Shown: positions 25,121-35,513, numbered from the stretch's first letter. The stretch is 64,000 nucleotides of DNA from Clostridiales bacterium (GCA_019416455.1 DXXG01000007.1:450508-514507); one strand, 5' to 3'. Translations and numbers: made by a program. The notes: generated from the letters alone by a model not told the origin.

Positions 25121-26521
25121 TTGGCCGAACCTGACAAGCACCAGTATGGAGATGGAAGTGACCAATGGGGTGATGCAGCCCGGAATCTGACCAATGCCGC
25201 CAAAGAGCTGGGAAAGGAGAGTGCAAAGCAGGCAGCGTCTGCTGGAACAGCCGCTGCCACCGCCAATTCCTCTGCCGCCCTAGTAAAGGCCGGAGTGGAA
25301 GGCGGCAAGGCCATTTCAGAGATTGCTGCTGGCACCGCTGCCGGAGGTCCTTGGGGAGCGGTTCTATCAGCTGCCTGGTCGTTGCGCCACACTTTGTATA
25401 AGATCCTTGTGTGTGTCTGCCTGTTTTTCCTTATCCTCATTGTCCTGCTTACTTCCCTGCCCACTATCGTGACCAACCAGGTGTTTGGCCTCAATGGCGC
25501 GGATATGACCTCCCCCCTTACCCTGTCCCAATCCATGACAAGTTTGTCCGGTGTGGTAGCAGAGGCTATGGAGGCCGCCCATCAGGCAGCCTTAGATCGG
25601 GTCAACGACCTCATCCAAGAGGGCGGATATGATCCGGAGCTTTCTTTGGAAGCCTTGGATGATCAAGCTGGGGACTCCTCATACGATGTAGCTTACGTTT
25701 TGTGCGCCTACTCAGTTTCTATGGAGCAGTTGAATACCAGTGAAGCTGACATGGTTGCAAAGCTTTCCAGCTTGGCAGATGAGCTGTTTCCGGTCACCTA
25801 CGAGGTGAAAACAACGGAGGTTGAGGTAGAACAGGAGGTGAGTTCGGAGGACGAGGAAAGCCCTTCCAGCAGTCCGCAGACGCAGACAAAAATGGTTTCT
25901 TATCTGGCCGCAACCATCCATCCTCTGAATCAAGACGCCATTTTGGAGGCGTTTCAGCTTGATCCAGAAGCTACATACGGAAACTTCTCCATCACTTGTG
26001 GAGAGGCTGTTTCCAATATGGCTGCTGCCTTGAAGCTGACATTGTATGGCTCCATGTTGGGAGGAATTGGAGGCAGCACAGGCACCCGGCGGGGCAATGA
26101 GGAGGTAGCAGCAATTGCGTTGTCCCAAGTGGGACAGGTGGGCGGTTACCCTTACTGGTCCTGGTATGGCTTTTCCAGCCGTGTGGAATGGTGCGCTTGC
26201 TTTGTTTCCTGGTGCTACGCCCAGGTAGGGCTTTCTGAACCTCGCTTTTCCGGCTGTACTTCAGGAGGTATGGCCTGGTTCCAATCCCATGGCCAGTGGG
26301 CAGAGAGGGATTACGAGGATATTGCTCCGGGGGACGCTATCTTCTTTAATTGGTCCGGTTCCAGCACTGGCGGGGCTGACCACGTGGGCATCGTGATAGG
26401 TGTGGACGAAAGCCGTGTCTACACCGTGGAGGGAAACTCTGGAAATGATGCCTGTAACTACAAGAGCTATCCACGGGGCAGTTCGGTAATTCGCGGTTAC
26501 GGGTTGATGCTGTGGCCATAG
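25121..26521 (+). CDS. Conjugal transfer CHAP-domain peptidoglycan hydrolase
   Basis: 466 residues from TTG 25121, set by AAGGAGGG 6-13 nt upstream. An Ala-rich N terminus is followed by one membrane helix near residues 90-115 (LYKILVCVCLFFLILIVLL), a long extracytoplasmic stalk with an acidic EEVSSEDEESPSSS patch, and a C-terminal CHAP domain. The domain has the catalytic Cys in VEWCACFVSW (about residue 357), His in GADHVGIVIG and the TVEGNSG strand. Such VirB1-like enzymes cut peptidoglycan (amidase or endopeptidase) to let the type IV channel through the wall. It sits 23 nt after the VirB6-like gene. Confidence 0.85.
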   Translation: MAEPDKHQYGDGSDQWGDAARNLTNAAKELGKESAKQAASAGTAAATANSSAALVKAGVEGGKAISEIAAGTAAGGPWGAVLSAAWSLRHTLYKILVCVCLFFLILIVLLTSLPTIVTNQVFGLNGADMTSPLTLSQSMTSLSGVVAEAMEAAHQAALDRVNDLIQEGGYDPELSLEALDDQAGDSSYDVAYVLCAYSVSMEQLNTSEADMVAKLSSLADELFPVTYEVKTTEVEVEQEVSSEDEESPSSSPQTQTKMVSYLAATIHPLNQDAILEAFQLDPEATYGNFSITCGEAVSNMAAALKLTLYGSMLGGIGGSTGTRRGNEEVAAIALSQVGQVGGYPYWSWYGFSSRVEWCACFVSWCYAQVGLSEPRFSGCTSGGMAWFQSHGQWAERDYEDIAPGDAIFFNWSGSSTGGADHVGIVIGVDESRVYTVEGNSGNDACNYKSYPRGSSVIRGYGLMLWP

Positions 26522-26563
26522 GCAGATGGGTTCGCAAAGTCGAGTTCCCTTTGCTTATTTTCG

Positions 26564-26592
26564 TTGACTAGCTAGCATAATATGAATATAAT
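26564..26592 (+). promoter_or_regulatory. Promoter of the toxin-antitoxin pair
   Basis: TTGACT (26564-26569), 17-nt spacer, perfect TATAAT (26587-26592), about 43 nt before the antitoxin start. The AT-rich spacer contains CTAGCTAG-like symmetry, a possible antitoxin operator. Confidence 0.7.
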
Positions 26593-26634
26593 ATAGTTAG
26601 AATATTGCTATCAAGATATCTAGGAGGTGTGACC

Positions 26635-26922
26635 ATGATTATCCGTCCGTCTGCGGCGATCCGTCAGAACTACAACGAGATCGCCGAGCTATGTAGAAAG
26701 ACTGAAGAGCCTGTGTTCCTCACCAAGAATGGCGAGGGTGATTTGGTCGTTATGGATATGGAAACCTACAACCGCCGGGAGAAGATGCTAAAGCTTCGGG
26801 AGGAGCTGCTTGCGGTTGAGGAGGACAGAATGCACGGAAGCAATGGGTATTCTGTGGATGAAGTTTCGGCTATGATGCGCAGTGCTATCCAGGAGGCGGC
26901 AAATCGTGGAAAAGCAGAATAG
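26635..26922 (+). CDS. Phd/YefM-type antitoxin
   Basis: 95 residues from ATG 26635 (TAGGAGGT). The opening MIIRPSAAIRQNYNEIAELCR and the strand EPVFLTKNGEGDLVVMDMETYN are the hallmarks of Phd/YefM antitoxins, which bind their own operator and neutralise the toxin through the C-terminal helix. It overlaps the toxin start by 17 nt. With its own promoter it is a separate unit dropped into the conjugation operon, likely stabilising the element. Confidence 0.85.
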   Translation: MIIRPSAAIRQNYNEIAELCRKTEEPVFLTKNGEGDLVVMDMETYNRREKMLKLREELLAVEEDRMHGSNGYSVDEVSAMMRSAIQEAANRGKAE

Positions 26923-27223
26923 CTACCGTGTCATTGTCTCCGAACGGGCAAAGCAGATGCTGGTTTCTCATGCCGCATTTATGGCGCAGGTCAGCGTAGA
27001 GGCAGCGGAAAGGCTAACCGCAGAATTTGAAAAGGCGGCACATTCTCTGGAGGTCATGCCACAGAGATGCCCGTGGTTTTCTGGGGAATATATTCCTAGT
27101 CATACCTATCGCTTCATCCTCTTTGAAAAGCGCTATATGATCCTTTTTCAAATCGTAGACAATACCGTCTATGCGGATTATGTGCTGGATTGTAGACAGG
27201 ATTACAGCTGGCTGATCCGCTGA
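26906..27223 (+). CDS. RelE/ParE-family toxin
   Basis: 105 residues from GTG 26906 (AGGAGG 9 nt upstream). The fold pattern VIVSERAKQMLVSHAAFM ... FILFEKRYMILFQIVDNTVYADYVLDCRQDY matches ParE/RelE toxins. These poison gyrase (ParE) or cut mRNA on the ribosome (RelE); the sequence cannot settle which. It is translationally coupled to the antitoxin. Confidence 0.82.
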   Translation: MEKQNSYRVIVSERAKQMLVSHAAFMAQVSVEAAERLTAEFEKAAHSLEVMPQRCPWFSGEYIPSHTYRFILFEKRYMILFQIVDNTVYADYVLDCRQDYSWLIR

Positions 27224-27236
27224 CAATAGAAACGCC

Positions 27237-27270
27237 AAAAACGTCGCTTGCTTGCAGGCGGCGTTTTTTT
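27237..27270 (+). terminator. Terminator after the toxin gene
   Basis: Imperfect hairpin (AACGTCGC...GGCGGCGTT) followed by TTTTTTT, isolating the toxin-antitoxin unit from the next transfer genes. Confidence 0.6.
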
Positions 27271-27292
27271 GTACCCAAAAGGGGGTGCCTCA

Positions 27293-27658
27293 ATGGAGGA
27301 AAAAGAAATAAACAACATCTATGCCATCCCCGCGAACTATACCGACTCCGGTAAATTGCTGGGAGGCATGGTGGAACCAAGGAATGCAGTGGAAACCGCA
27401 TTCCTTTTACTTTTGGTGGGAGCGCCAGAGCTGCTGTGGATTCCCATGTCCGGCACCATACGGGTGATAGTCATGACTGTCACGTTGCTGCCTCTGGCAG
27501 TGGTTTCCATTATGGGGGTGGACGGGGGCTCCTTATTTCAGTATCTGGGACACATCTTGAGGTTCTGGACTCATCGGCGCAAACTCCACTTTAGGAGGAT
27601 AGGCAGTTATGGCAAAGAAAAACTCAAAGCCAAAAAGCCCCAAAAGGAAGAAGAGTAA
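27293..27658 (+). CDS. PrgI/VirB3-like conjugation protein
   Basis: 121 residues from ATG 27293 (AGGGGGTG). It starts with IYAIPANYTDSGKLLGGMVEPRN, has two membrane helices (FLLLLVGAPELLWIPM, VIVMTVTLLPLAVVSIMG) and a very basic tail: the PrgI family, the Gram-positive counterpart of VirB3, which anchors the VirB4 ATPase at the membrane. Its 3' end overlaps virB4 by 50 nt, so the two are translationally linked. Confidence 0.85.
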   Translation: MEEKEINNIYAIPANYTDSGKLLGGMVEPRNAVETAFLLLLVGAPELLWIPMSGTIRVIVMTVTLLPLAVVSIMGVDGGSLFQYLGHILRFWTHRRKLHFRRIGSYGKEKLKAKKPQKEEE

Positions 27659-30137
27659 AGGGGAATCGGCCCAGTCCTTCCTACCCATCCGCACCATTTG
27701 CAATGGCATTGTGGAAACCACCGATGGACGCTATCTGAAGATCCTGGAAATTGAGCCCATAAACTTTGCGCTGCGCTCTTCGGAGGAACAATTCAATATC
27801 ATCTCTAGTTTTGCCAGCTGGCTGAAGATCTCCCCCATCCGGTTGCAATGTAAGACCATTACCCGTCGTGCGGACTCCGAAAAGCATGTTGCCTTGGTGG
27901 AACAAGAACTATCACAGGAGGAAAATGACCAATGTCGAGCCTTGGGAGAGGACTATATACGGCTCATTCGGGACGTAGGCAGCCGGGAAGCCTTGACTCG
28001 CCGGTTTTTCCTCATCTTCCAATACGAAGCCCTGGCCCGAGATGACGGGGACTACGCAAAGATTTACGCTGCCCTCCAAGGGGCGGAACAAACTGCTAGG
28101 GCCTACTTTCTCCAGTGTGGAAACGGAATTATCCAACCCAACGATCCGGACGAAGCCACAGCGGAGATACTTTATCAGATCTTCAACCGTCGCTCCTGCC
28201 AAACCGAGCCCTTTCAAACCCGTGTGGATCGGGTGGTACTGGATACCATGATATCCCAGGGCCTGACGCTGGGGATAGACCCAGTGCCGTCGATCCCTGT
28301 GGTGGATTTTTTAGCCCCCCGTGGCATCGACCTGAATCACTATAATCATATCATTATGGACGGACGGTACTACTCCATCCTCTACATTCGAGGAAATGGA
28401 TATCCCAGCCGGGTAAGAGCTGGGTGGATGTCTGCCCTTATTAACGCAGGCGAGGGGATCGACATTGACATCCACCTGCGGCGGGAGAACCGCAGCCGGG
28501 CAATCGACAAAGTTGCCCAGCGCATTCGCCTCAACCGCACTAAGCTGAAGGGGATGCAGGACACCAGCACCGACTATGAAGAGCTGGCAAACTCCATCCA
28601 GGCAGGATACTTCATCAAAAATGGCATTGCCAACTACAACGAGGATCTATTCTACTTGAACGTGTTTATCACCGTGTCTGCCCAAACCTATGAAGAACTC
28701 CTTTGGAGAAAACGCCAGATGACTGATATGCTCAAATCCATGGATATGATGGTCAGTGAGTGCAACTTTCAGCAGGAAGCAGCTTTTCGTTCCGTGATGC
28801 CCTTTCTGAGTATAGTTCCGGCACTGGAAAAAAAGTCAAGGCGAAATGTGCTCACAAGTGGAGCTGCCTCTGCCTATCCCTTTTGCAGTTTTGAAATGTC
28901 CGACGATAACGGTGTCCTGCTGGGGATCAATCGGAACAATAACTCTCTGTGCATTGTGGATCTGTTTAACAGCAAGGTCCACAAGAACGCCAACCTGGTA
29001 CTGCTGGGCACCTCTGGGGCTGGAAAGACCTTTACAATGCAGCTCTTGGCCCTGCGGATGCGGATGCGTGGTATTCAGAGTTTCATTGTGGCACCCATCA
29101 AAGGCCACGAGTTTCGCCGAGCGTGCAACCATATCGGCGGGGAGTTTATCAAAATCGCTCCTGGCTCACCTCACTGTATCAATGTCATGGAGATCCGCCA
29201 TGTGACCTCTCCGGAGATGGAGCTCATCGATGAGATCGCCTATGGCGAGATGGATTCGCTGCTTGCCCGAAAGATCCAGCAGCTGATGACCTTTTTTGGA
29301 CTGCTCATCCCGGACATGACCAACGAGGAGGAGCAGATGTTGGATGAGGCTCTGATCAAGACCTACCAGGACTTTGGGATCAACCATGATAACGACTCTG
29401 TGTATTTGGACAAATCACAGTTTCCACCCAAAATGCGGAAAATGCCAGTGCTTGGGGACCTTCACAAGCATTTGCAGGAAAACCACATGACGCAGCGGCT
29501 GGCAGCTATTGTAAGCCGGTTTGTCACAGGGTCAGCCCAGTCCTTTAACCGGCAGACCAATGTGGATTTAAGCAACAAGTACATTGTGCTGGACCTCAGC
29601 GAGCTGAAGGGTAAACTTCTCCCCGTTGGGATGTTTATTGCCCTGGATTATGTGTGGGATCAGATCAAGGCGGACCGCACTCAGCGGAAAGCAATCTTTA
29701 TTGATGAGATCTGGCAGCTGATAGGAGCCAGTTCCACGCGGATGGCGGCGGAATTCTGTTTGGAAATCTTTAAAGTCATCCGAGGATTTGGCGGAGCGGC
29801 AGTGGCCGCTACCCAGGACCTATCCGATTTCTTCGGTCTGGAGGACGGTAAGTACGGGCGGGCCATTATTAACAACTCTAAAAACAAGATTATCCTGAAC
29901 TTGGAGCCGGACGAGGCTCATACCGTACAGGAAACGCTCAAGCTCACCCGCTCAGAAGTGCGGGCTATTACTCAGTTTGAAAGGGGGGAGGCACTCATTT
30001 GCTCGAATTCCAATAAGGTTCCAGTGGTGATCAAAGCGTCCCAAACAGAGTTGGAGATGATTACCACCGACCGAGCGGAACTGGAAGCAATCTTGAAGGA
30101 AAAGTTAAAAACGCACAAAAAGGAGGAAACGCAATAA
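27609..30137 (+). CDS. VirB4-type conjugation ATPase
   Basis: An 842-residue ATPase that powers assembly and substrate transfer of the type IV secretion channel, at the inner face of the membrane. Walker A is GTSGAGKT at 467-474; Walker B is AIFIDEIWQLIG near 700. The N-terminal half has the VirB4 domain (FNIISSFASWLKISPIRLQ, YYSILYIRGNGYPSRVRAGW). The length is normal for the TraE/VirB4 family. It starts at ATG with TTAGGAGG upstream, inside the end of the PrgI gene. A basic N terminus (KKNSKPKSPKRKKSK) is typical. Confidence 0.93.
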   Translation: MAKKNSKPKSPKRKKSKGESAQSFLPIRTICNGIVETTDGRYLKILEIEPINFALRSSEEQFNIISSFASWLKISPIRLQCKTITRRADSEKHVALVEQELSQEENDQCRALGEDYIRLIRDVGSREALTRRFFLIFQYEALARDDGDYAKIYAALQGAEQTARAYFLQCGNGIIQPNDPDEATAEILYQIFNRRSCQTEPFQTRVDRVVLDTMISQGLTLGIDPVPSIPVVDFLAPRGIDLNHYNHIIMDGRYYSILYIRGNGYPSRVRAGWMSALINAGEGIDIDIHLRRENRSRAIDKVAQRIRLNRTKLKGMQDTSTDYEELANSIQAGYFIKNGIANYNEDLFYLNVFITVSAQTYEELLWRKRQMTDMLKSMDMMVSECNFQQEAAFRSVMPFLSIVPALEKKSRRNVLTSGAASAYPFCSFEMSDDNGVLLGINRNNNSLCIVDLFNSKVHKNANLVLLGTSGAGKTFTMQLLALRMRMRGIQSFIVAPIKGHEFRRACNHIGGEFIKIAPGSPHCINVMEIRHVTSPEMELIDEIAYGEMDSLLARKIQQLMTFFGLLIPDMTNEEEQMLDEALIKTYQDFGINHDNDSVYLDKSQFPPKMRKMPVLGDLHKHLQENHMTQRLAAIVSRFVTGSAQSFNRQTNVDLSNKYIVLDLSELKGKLLPVGMFIALDYVWDQIKADRTQRKAIFIDEIWQLIGASSTRMAAEFCLEIFKVIRGFGGAAVAATQDLSDFFGLEDGKYGRAIINNSKNKIILNLEPDEAHTVQETLKLTRSEVRAITQFERGEALICSNSNKVPVVIKASQTELEMITTDRAELEAILKEKLKTHKKEETQ

Positions 30138-30226
30138 CAAAGAAAAAACGCGGAGAAAGGAGGTCGTTTTCCCTTCACATTGTTTATCAACACGATGTGC
30201 AATTCCAAGAAAGGAAGAACGTGACA

Positions 30227-33200
30227 ATGAAAACAAAAAAGAGAATACTCTCCTTACTACTGGCAGTGGTGCTGACGATCAGCGCGCTGCCTTTTTCTGT
30301 TTCCGCAGATGAGATAGAGAGCATGATGGAAACGGACGGTCCGGTCCTCTATGCTCAGGACCCGTTCAATACGGTCAAGTCGGAAGTGGAGGGTGGCACC
30401 AGCTACATGACTAGTGTAGGCGTCACCCGAGAAAGCATTGTCCGGGAACTGGAAGCCCACGAGCATGACAGTTACTACCTGGGCACCAAGTATGTGGGAG
30501 GCGATGCCCAGTCGCCAAACGGGGATACCTCCTACAACAGCGGCACCGTGGGGATGAACTGCGGCGGCTTTGTTTCTTATGTTTTGAGAAAAGCCGGCCT
30601 GGACGCGGATCTGGTCATGGAGATTATGCACCGCACTCCCGTCAGCCAGTTCGGCTCCGGACTGCCCTATGACTGGCTGGCGGGCGCGTCCAACTACAAA
30701 AACCTCATTGAGAACGGTCAGATTTCCGCATACGCTTTCCGCACCAAGCAGGAGCTTCTCTCCAGCGGCCTGGCCGAAAAAGGCGACATCATCCTCATGT
30801 GGTGGAGCGACAATCCCGGCGCGGATGGAGCGGACAACCACATTGGTTTCTTCTGGGGCGAGGCGTCGGATGACGATGTCATGTGGCACAGCGGCACCGA
30901 ACCCAGCTCGGGCAACCAGATTTCCGCCATTACACCCAAGACACCGGGCAGCTTCTATATCCTCATCAAGACCGAGCCCCTGCAGCCCAAAGAGTATGAG
31001 GTAACGTTGACTAAGACTTCCGCGGATGTGAGCATCACCCAGGGCAACTCAGCATACAGCCTGGCAGGAGCCACCTACAATGTGTACAAAGGCACTTCTG
31101 GTACAGGTTCTGTGGTGGCGACCTTCACCACGGACGAAGCTGGCCACGCTACGTTGTCCACTCCGCTGGAGGATGGCACCTATTCCGTCAAGGAAGTGAC
31201 CCCGCCCAAGGGGTACAAGCTGGACACCAAGTTATACACCTTCACCATTGACGGAAGTGACACTTCTCTGTCGGTGGAGGACGAGCCTGGGACCCTGACC
31301 TTGAAACTCAAGAAAAAGGACTCCCAGACGGGCAGCACTCCCCAAGGCAACGCCAGCCTGGCGGGAGCTGTCTACCAGATCAGTTACCAGAAGGGCGGTC
31401 AGACCGTCACAGAGGAACTGACTTCAGACGCCTCCGGCAATCTTGGCACTCTGGAGGGCCTGCCCCTGGGGACGGTGACGGTCAAGGAACTCACCGCCCC
31501 GGAAGGTTACCGGCTGGACACCCAGGTTCACACTTACACCGTGGACGGCAGCCAGCTCACCGGCGATGTGTACGAGCTGGAGGTCACGGACCTGGCGGAG
31601 GAAGTCCAGCGAGGCGGCCTGACCATTCAGAAGAAGGACAGTCAAACCGGCGCCACACCCCAGGGCGACGCAAGTCTGGCGGGGATCTCCTTTGAGATTG
31701 TCAACCAGAGCAAGAACCCTGTGGTAGTGAACGGTTCCACTGCCGCCCCCGGACAGGTGGCCATGACCATTACCACCAACTCCAACGGAGTGGCTACCAC
31801 CGGCGAGAGTGTTCTCCCCTACGGCGACTATACCGTGCGGGAGGTTTCCACCAATGAAAGTATGCTAAAAACCTTCACAGAGGAGATTTCCGTCACCATC
31901 TCTGAGGATGGCCAGCTTCTCACCTATGAGGCTGAAAATGATGTAGTCCGGGGCGGCATTGACCTGGAAAAGCAGGACAGCCAGATGGGGACTACTCCCC
32001 AGGGCAACTCCTCCTTTGCCAACATTGACTTTGAGATCGTCAACCGGTCTGCCAACCCCGTGGTGGTGGACGGCACCACCTACGCCGTGGGCGATGTGGT
32101 CATGACCATCACCACGGACGAAAATGGCCATGCCAGCACCGGAAGCAACGTGCTTCCTTATGGCACTTACGAGGTGCGGGAATCCGCTACCAACGAAAGT
32201 ATGCTGTTGACCTGGACAGGCGAAACCGTTCAAGTGCGGCAGAATGGCCACTCTGTTGCCATTACTGCTGTGAACGATGTGGAACGGGGCGGCCTGAGCG
32301 TGGAAAAGCAGGATACCATCACCGGTTCCACGCCGCAAGGTGACGCCAACTTCGAGGGGATCACCTTTGAGATCATCAACAACAGCCGGAACCCGGTGGT
32401 TGTTGATGGCCAGAAATATCAGCCCGGCGAGGTTGTAAATACTCTCGTGACCGACAGCGAGGGCAAAGCCAGCACTGCCGATGACCTGCTGCCCTACGGC
32501 GAGTACATCCTGCATGAATCCGCCACCAACGAATCCATGTTGCTCACTGCCCCGGACCAGACGGTCTTGGTGGAGGATGACGGCATCATCTATGAGTTTG
32601 TTATGGCGGACGAAGTAATGCGAGGTGGTGTTCTCATTGAAAAGCGTGATCTGGAGTCCGGCCTGCTCACACCCTTGGGCGGGGCTTCCTTGGACGGCAC
32701 CCTTTTTGAGATCACCAATAAATCCATCAACGCTGTGTACGTGGGCGGCGCTCTCTACCAGCCCGGCGAGGTGTGCGCCACCATTGAGGTGGTGGACGGC
32801 ATCGCCCAGACGGATGCCCGCGCTCTGCCCTACGGAACCTACCAGATGGTGGAGAGCAAACCCGGCGAAGGGTACCTTCACACCGACCAGATCGTCCGGT
32901 CGTTCCAGATCCGCAAGGATGGAGAGATCATCGAGTACCGGGACGGCGATGCTGCCTACAACCAGGTGGTAAGAGGTGATTTGCAGTTTGTGAAGGTTGG
33001 TGAGGGCGGCGATTCCAATATGCACCGGTTCGCCAATGTGGCCTTCAAGCTCACCAGCCAGACCACGGGAGAAACTCACATTGTGGTAACTGATGAAAAC
33101 GGTGAGGTGCGTACCACCACCGAGTGGAACCCCCACTCCCAAAACACCAACGGTAATGATGATGTGGAGAACGAAAGTGCTTGGGATGATCACGCTGGCA

Positions 33201-35461
33201 CTTGGTTTGGCTTGACCACCGAGGACTGGATGGTGGATGTGCAGGACGAGCTGTGCGCCCTGCCCTATGACCAATACACCCTGGAAGAACTTCCCTGTGA
33301 GGGGAACCAGGGCTATGAGCTGGTGAAAGTTCCTAACATCACTATCAGCCGAAACAACACTACCATCTACCTGGGCACCATCGATGACCAGTTTGAAGGG
33401 GTACCGGAGATCGGAACCACGGCTACGGTCAACGGAGAGCATACTGCGGAACCCGCAGAAGAAGTCACCATCGTGGACACCGTGACCTACAAGAACCTGA
33501 AGGTGGGCCAAACCCACAAACTGAGCGGTGTTCTTATGGACAAGGCAACCGGGGAACCGCTACTGGTGGGTGAGCAGCAGGTCACAGCTGAACTGGAATT
33601 CACCCCCGATTCACCCGATGGCACCGTGGAACTGACCTACACCTTTGACGCGTCTGCGTTGGCTGGTACCTCTGTGGTTGTTTTTGAGGACCTCTATCAA
33701 GGCGAGAATGTGATTGCTTCCCACACCGATTTGGAAGATGAAAGCCAGACCGTAACCTTCGGGCAGCCTTCTATCGGCACCATGGCCACCATTGACGGTG
33801 AAAAGACTGCCCAGCCGGCAGACCAGATCACCATTACTGACACAGTGGAATATTCCGGCTTAACCATTGGCCAGGAGTATAAGCTGGTTGGCGTACTCAT
33901 GGATAGATCTACCGGTGAACCCCTGCTGGTTCGAGAGGCACAGTTGACATCTGAGGCCACCTTCACTCCCGCCGAAACCAATGGAATCATTGACATGCTC
34001 TTTACCTTCGATGCTACCGGGCTGGAAGGAAAGAAACTTGTGGTCTTTGAAAAGCTCTTCCAGGGAGAAACTGAGATCGCTGGCCATGAGGACTTGGAAG
34101 ATGAAGGCCAAACGGTCGCTTTTGTTGAAAGTCCGAAGATTGGCACCACCGCCACCGTAGATGGCCAGCACACCGCCGATCCCACCGGGGAGATCACCAT
34201 TGTGGACGTGGTGGAGTACACCGGACTTAACCCCGGCCAGACCTACACTGTTTCCGGTATTCTTATGGACAAAGGAACGGGCGAAGCCCTCCTGGTGGAC
34301 GGCGTGGAGATCACAGCCGAAACAGAATTCATGGCAGAGGAAAGCAGTGGCACTATAGAACTGACCTACACGGTGGACGCCAGTACCTTGGCAGGCACCA
34401 CCATCGTGGTATTTGAAACCCTCTATTCCGATGGGGTTGAAATTGCGACCCATGCTGACATCAACGATGAGGCTCAGACCATTACGATCCATCCCAAAGG
34501 CGGTCTGCTGATCCAAAAGACTTCTGAAGACGGCGTGCTGGAGGCCTTCACTTTCCTGGTGGAGGGCGAGAGCTATTCGGAAACCTTCACTACGGATGGA
34601 GCCGGAAAGATCTACATTCAGGACCTGGCTCCTGGCGAGTACACCGTGACAGAGCAGGAGAGCGATCTCACTGCCAGGTACGAGATCCCCGGCGGACAGA
34701 CGGTCACTGTCACCGCTGACCAGGCGGCAACTGTAGATTTCTACAACCAGCTGCTCCGGGGCAAGATCACCGGCCACAAGACCGGCGCTGAGGAACTTCC
34801 CTTGGAGGGTGTCACCTTCGGGCTGTTCTCTGCTGAGACCACCGACTTTACTGCCGAAAACGCCCTTGCCACCACTGAAACGGACGCCAATGGAGAGTTC
34901 AACTTTGAGGTTCCCTACGGTTCCTATCAGGTGATGGAGCTCACAGCATTGCCAGGGTATCTCATCATGGAGGCACCTTTGCCTGTGGAGGTCAATGTCC
35001 CTGAGGTGAAGTTAGACTCCATTGCCAACCGTCAGACCGTGATCCAAATCTCAAAAGTGGATGCTGAGACAGGTGAGGAACTGCCTGGGGCCACTCTGGA
35101 GCTGTACAGTCCGGATGGCACACTTCTGGATACCTGGGTTACTACCGACACACCTCATGTTGTCACTGGTTTACCGGTGGGCAATGGGTATGTGCTGAAG
35201 GAAATCGAGGCGCCGGAAGGATATGAGTTGGCCGAAGATATTACTTTTGCAGTGGAGGAAACCGCCGAGATCCAGTTCATTGGTATGGTGGATGAACGAA
35301 CTCCTGAAGAACCGGATACACCGGATGAGCCGGACGAACCCACCCCTGAGATTCCCCAGACAGGTGGGAGTCGAGCAGCCCTTTGGGTGGCAGGGCTTCT
35401 TGTGCTGGCCCTGGCCGGTTTGAGTGTGGTAATCATTCTGATGAAGTGGAACAAAAAGTAA
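30227..35461 (+). CDS. Large LPXTG-type surface protein: cysteine-peptidase-like domain, Cna-B/SpaA and VaFE (T-Q) repeats
   Basis: 1,744 residues from ATG 30227 (AAGGAAG). A signal peptide (KKRILSLLLAVVLTISALPFSVSA) leads into an NlpC/P60-like region, about residues 60-260, with a candidate catalytic Cys in GMNCGGFVSYVLRKAG and His in DNHIGFFWG. Then come many beta-sandwich repeats of the SpaA/Cna-B type, including four of the series (R)GG(L/I)xxxKxDxxTGxTPQG. Three VaFE/T-Q ester repeats (IGTxATVxGxxTAxP) start near nucleotides 33405, 33770 and 34135. The end has IPQTG at 1709, a membrane helix and KWNKK. It is a wall-anchored adhesin, likely bridging donor and recipient. Confidence 0.88.
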   Translation: MKTKKRILSLLLAVVLTISALPFSVSADEIESMMETDGPVLYAQDPFNTVKSEVEGGTSYMTSVGVTRESIVRELEAHEHDSYYLGTKYVGGDAQSPNGDTSYNSGTVGMNCGGFVSYVLRKAGLDADLVMEIMHRTPVSQFGSGLPYDWLAGASNYKNLIENGQISAYAFRTKQELLSSGLAEKGDIILMWWSDNPGADGADNHIGFFWGEASDDDVMWHSGTEPSSGNQISAITPKTPGSFYILIKTEPLQPKEYEVTLTKTSADVSITQGNSAYSLAGATYNVYKGTSGTGSVVATFTTDEAGHATLSTPLEDGTYSVKEVTPPKGYKLDTKLYTFTIDGSDTSLSVEDEPGTLTLKLKKKDSQTGSTPQGNASLAGAVYQISYQKGGQTVTEELTSDASGNLGTLEGLPLGTVTVKELTAPEGYRLDTQVHTYTVDGSQLTGDVYELEVTDLAEEVQRGGLTIQKKDSQTGATPQGDASLAGISFEIVNQSKNPVVVNGSTAAPGQVAMTITTNSNGVATTGESVLPYGDYTVREVSTNESMLKTFTEEISVTISEDGQLLTYEAENDVVRGGIDLEKQDSQMGTTPQGNSSFANIDFEIVNRSANPVVVDGTTYAVGDVVMTITTDENGHASTGSNVLPYGTYEVRESATNESMLLTWTGETVQVRQNGHSVAITAVNDVERGGLSVEKQDTITGSTPQGDANFEGITFEIINNSRNPVVVDGQKYQPGEVVNTLVTDSEGKASTADDLLPYGEYILHESATNESMLLTAPDQTVLVEDDGIIYEFVMADEVMRGGVLIEKRDLESGLLTPLGGASLDGTLFEITNKSINAVYVGGALYQPGEVCATIEVVDGIAQTDARALPYGTYQMVESKPGEGYLHTDQIVRSFQIRKDGEIIEYRDGDAAYNQVVRGDLQFVKVGEGGDSNMHRFANVAFKLTSQTTGETHIVVTDENGEVRTTTEWNPHSQNTNGNDDVENESAWDDHAGTWFGLTTEDWMVDVQDELCALPYDQYTLEELPCEGNQGYELVKVPNITISRNNTTIYLGTIDDQFEGVPEIGTTATVNGEHTAEPAEEVTIVDTVTYKNLKVGQTHKLSGVLMDKATGEPLLVGEQQVTAELEFTPDSPDGTVELTYTFDASALAGTSVVVFEDLYQGENVIASHTDLEDESQTVTFGQPSIGTMATIDGEKTAQPADQITITDTVEYSGLTIGQEYKLVGVLMDRSTGEPLLVREAQLTSEATFTPAETNGIIDMLFTFDATGLEGKKLVVFEKLFQGETEIAGHEDLEDEGQTVAFVESPKIGTTATVDGQHTADPTGEITIVDVVEYTGLNPGQTYTVSGILMDKGTGEALLVDGVEITAETEFMAEESSGTIELTYTVDASTLAGTTIVVFETLYSDGVEIATHADINDEAQTITIHPKGGLLIQKTSEDGVLEAFTFLVEGESYSETFTTDGAGKIYIQDLAPGEYTVTEQESDLTARYEIPGGQTVTVTADQAATVDFYNQLLRGKITGHKTGAEELPLEGVTFGLFSAETTDFTAENALATTETDANGEFNFEVPYGSYQVMELTALPGYLIMEAPLPVEVNVPEVKLDSIANRQTVIQISKVDAETGEELPGATLELYSPDGTLLDTWVTTDTPHVVTGLPVGNGYVLKEIEAPEGYELAEDITFAVEETAEIQFIGMVDERTPEEPDTPDEPDEPTPEIPQTGGSRAALWVAGLLVLALAGLSVVIILMKWNKK

Positions 35462-35513
35462 AAGAGAAAGAGTGGAGGGCCGCATTTGCGGCCCATCCAT
35501 TTTATTTGTGACT

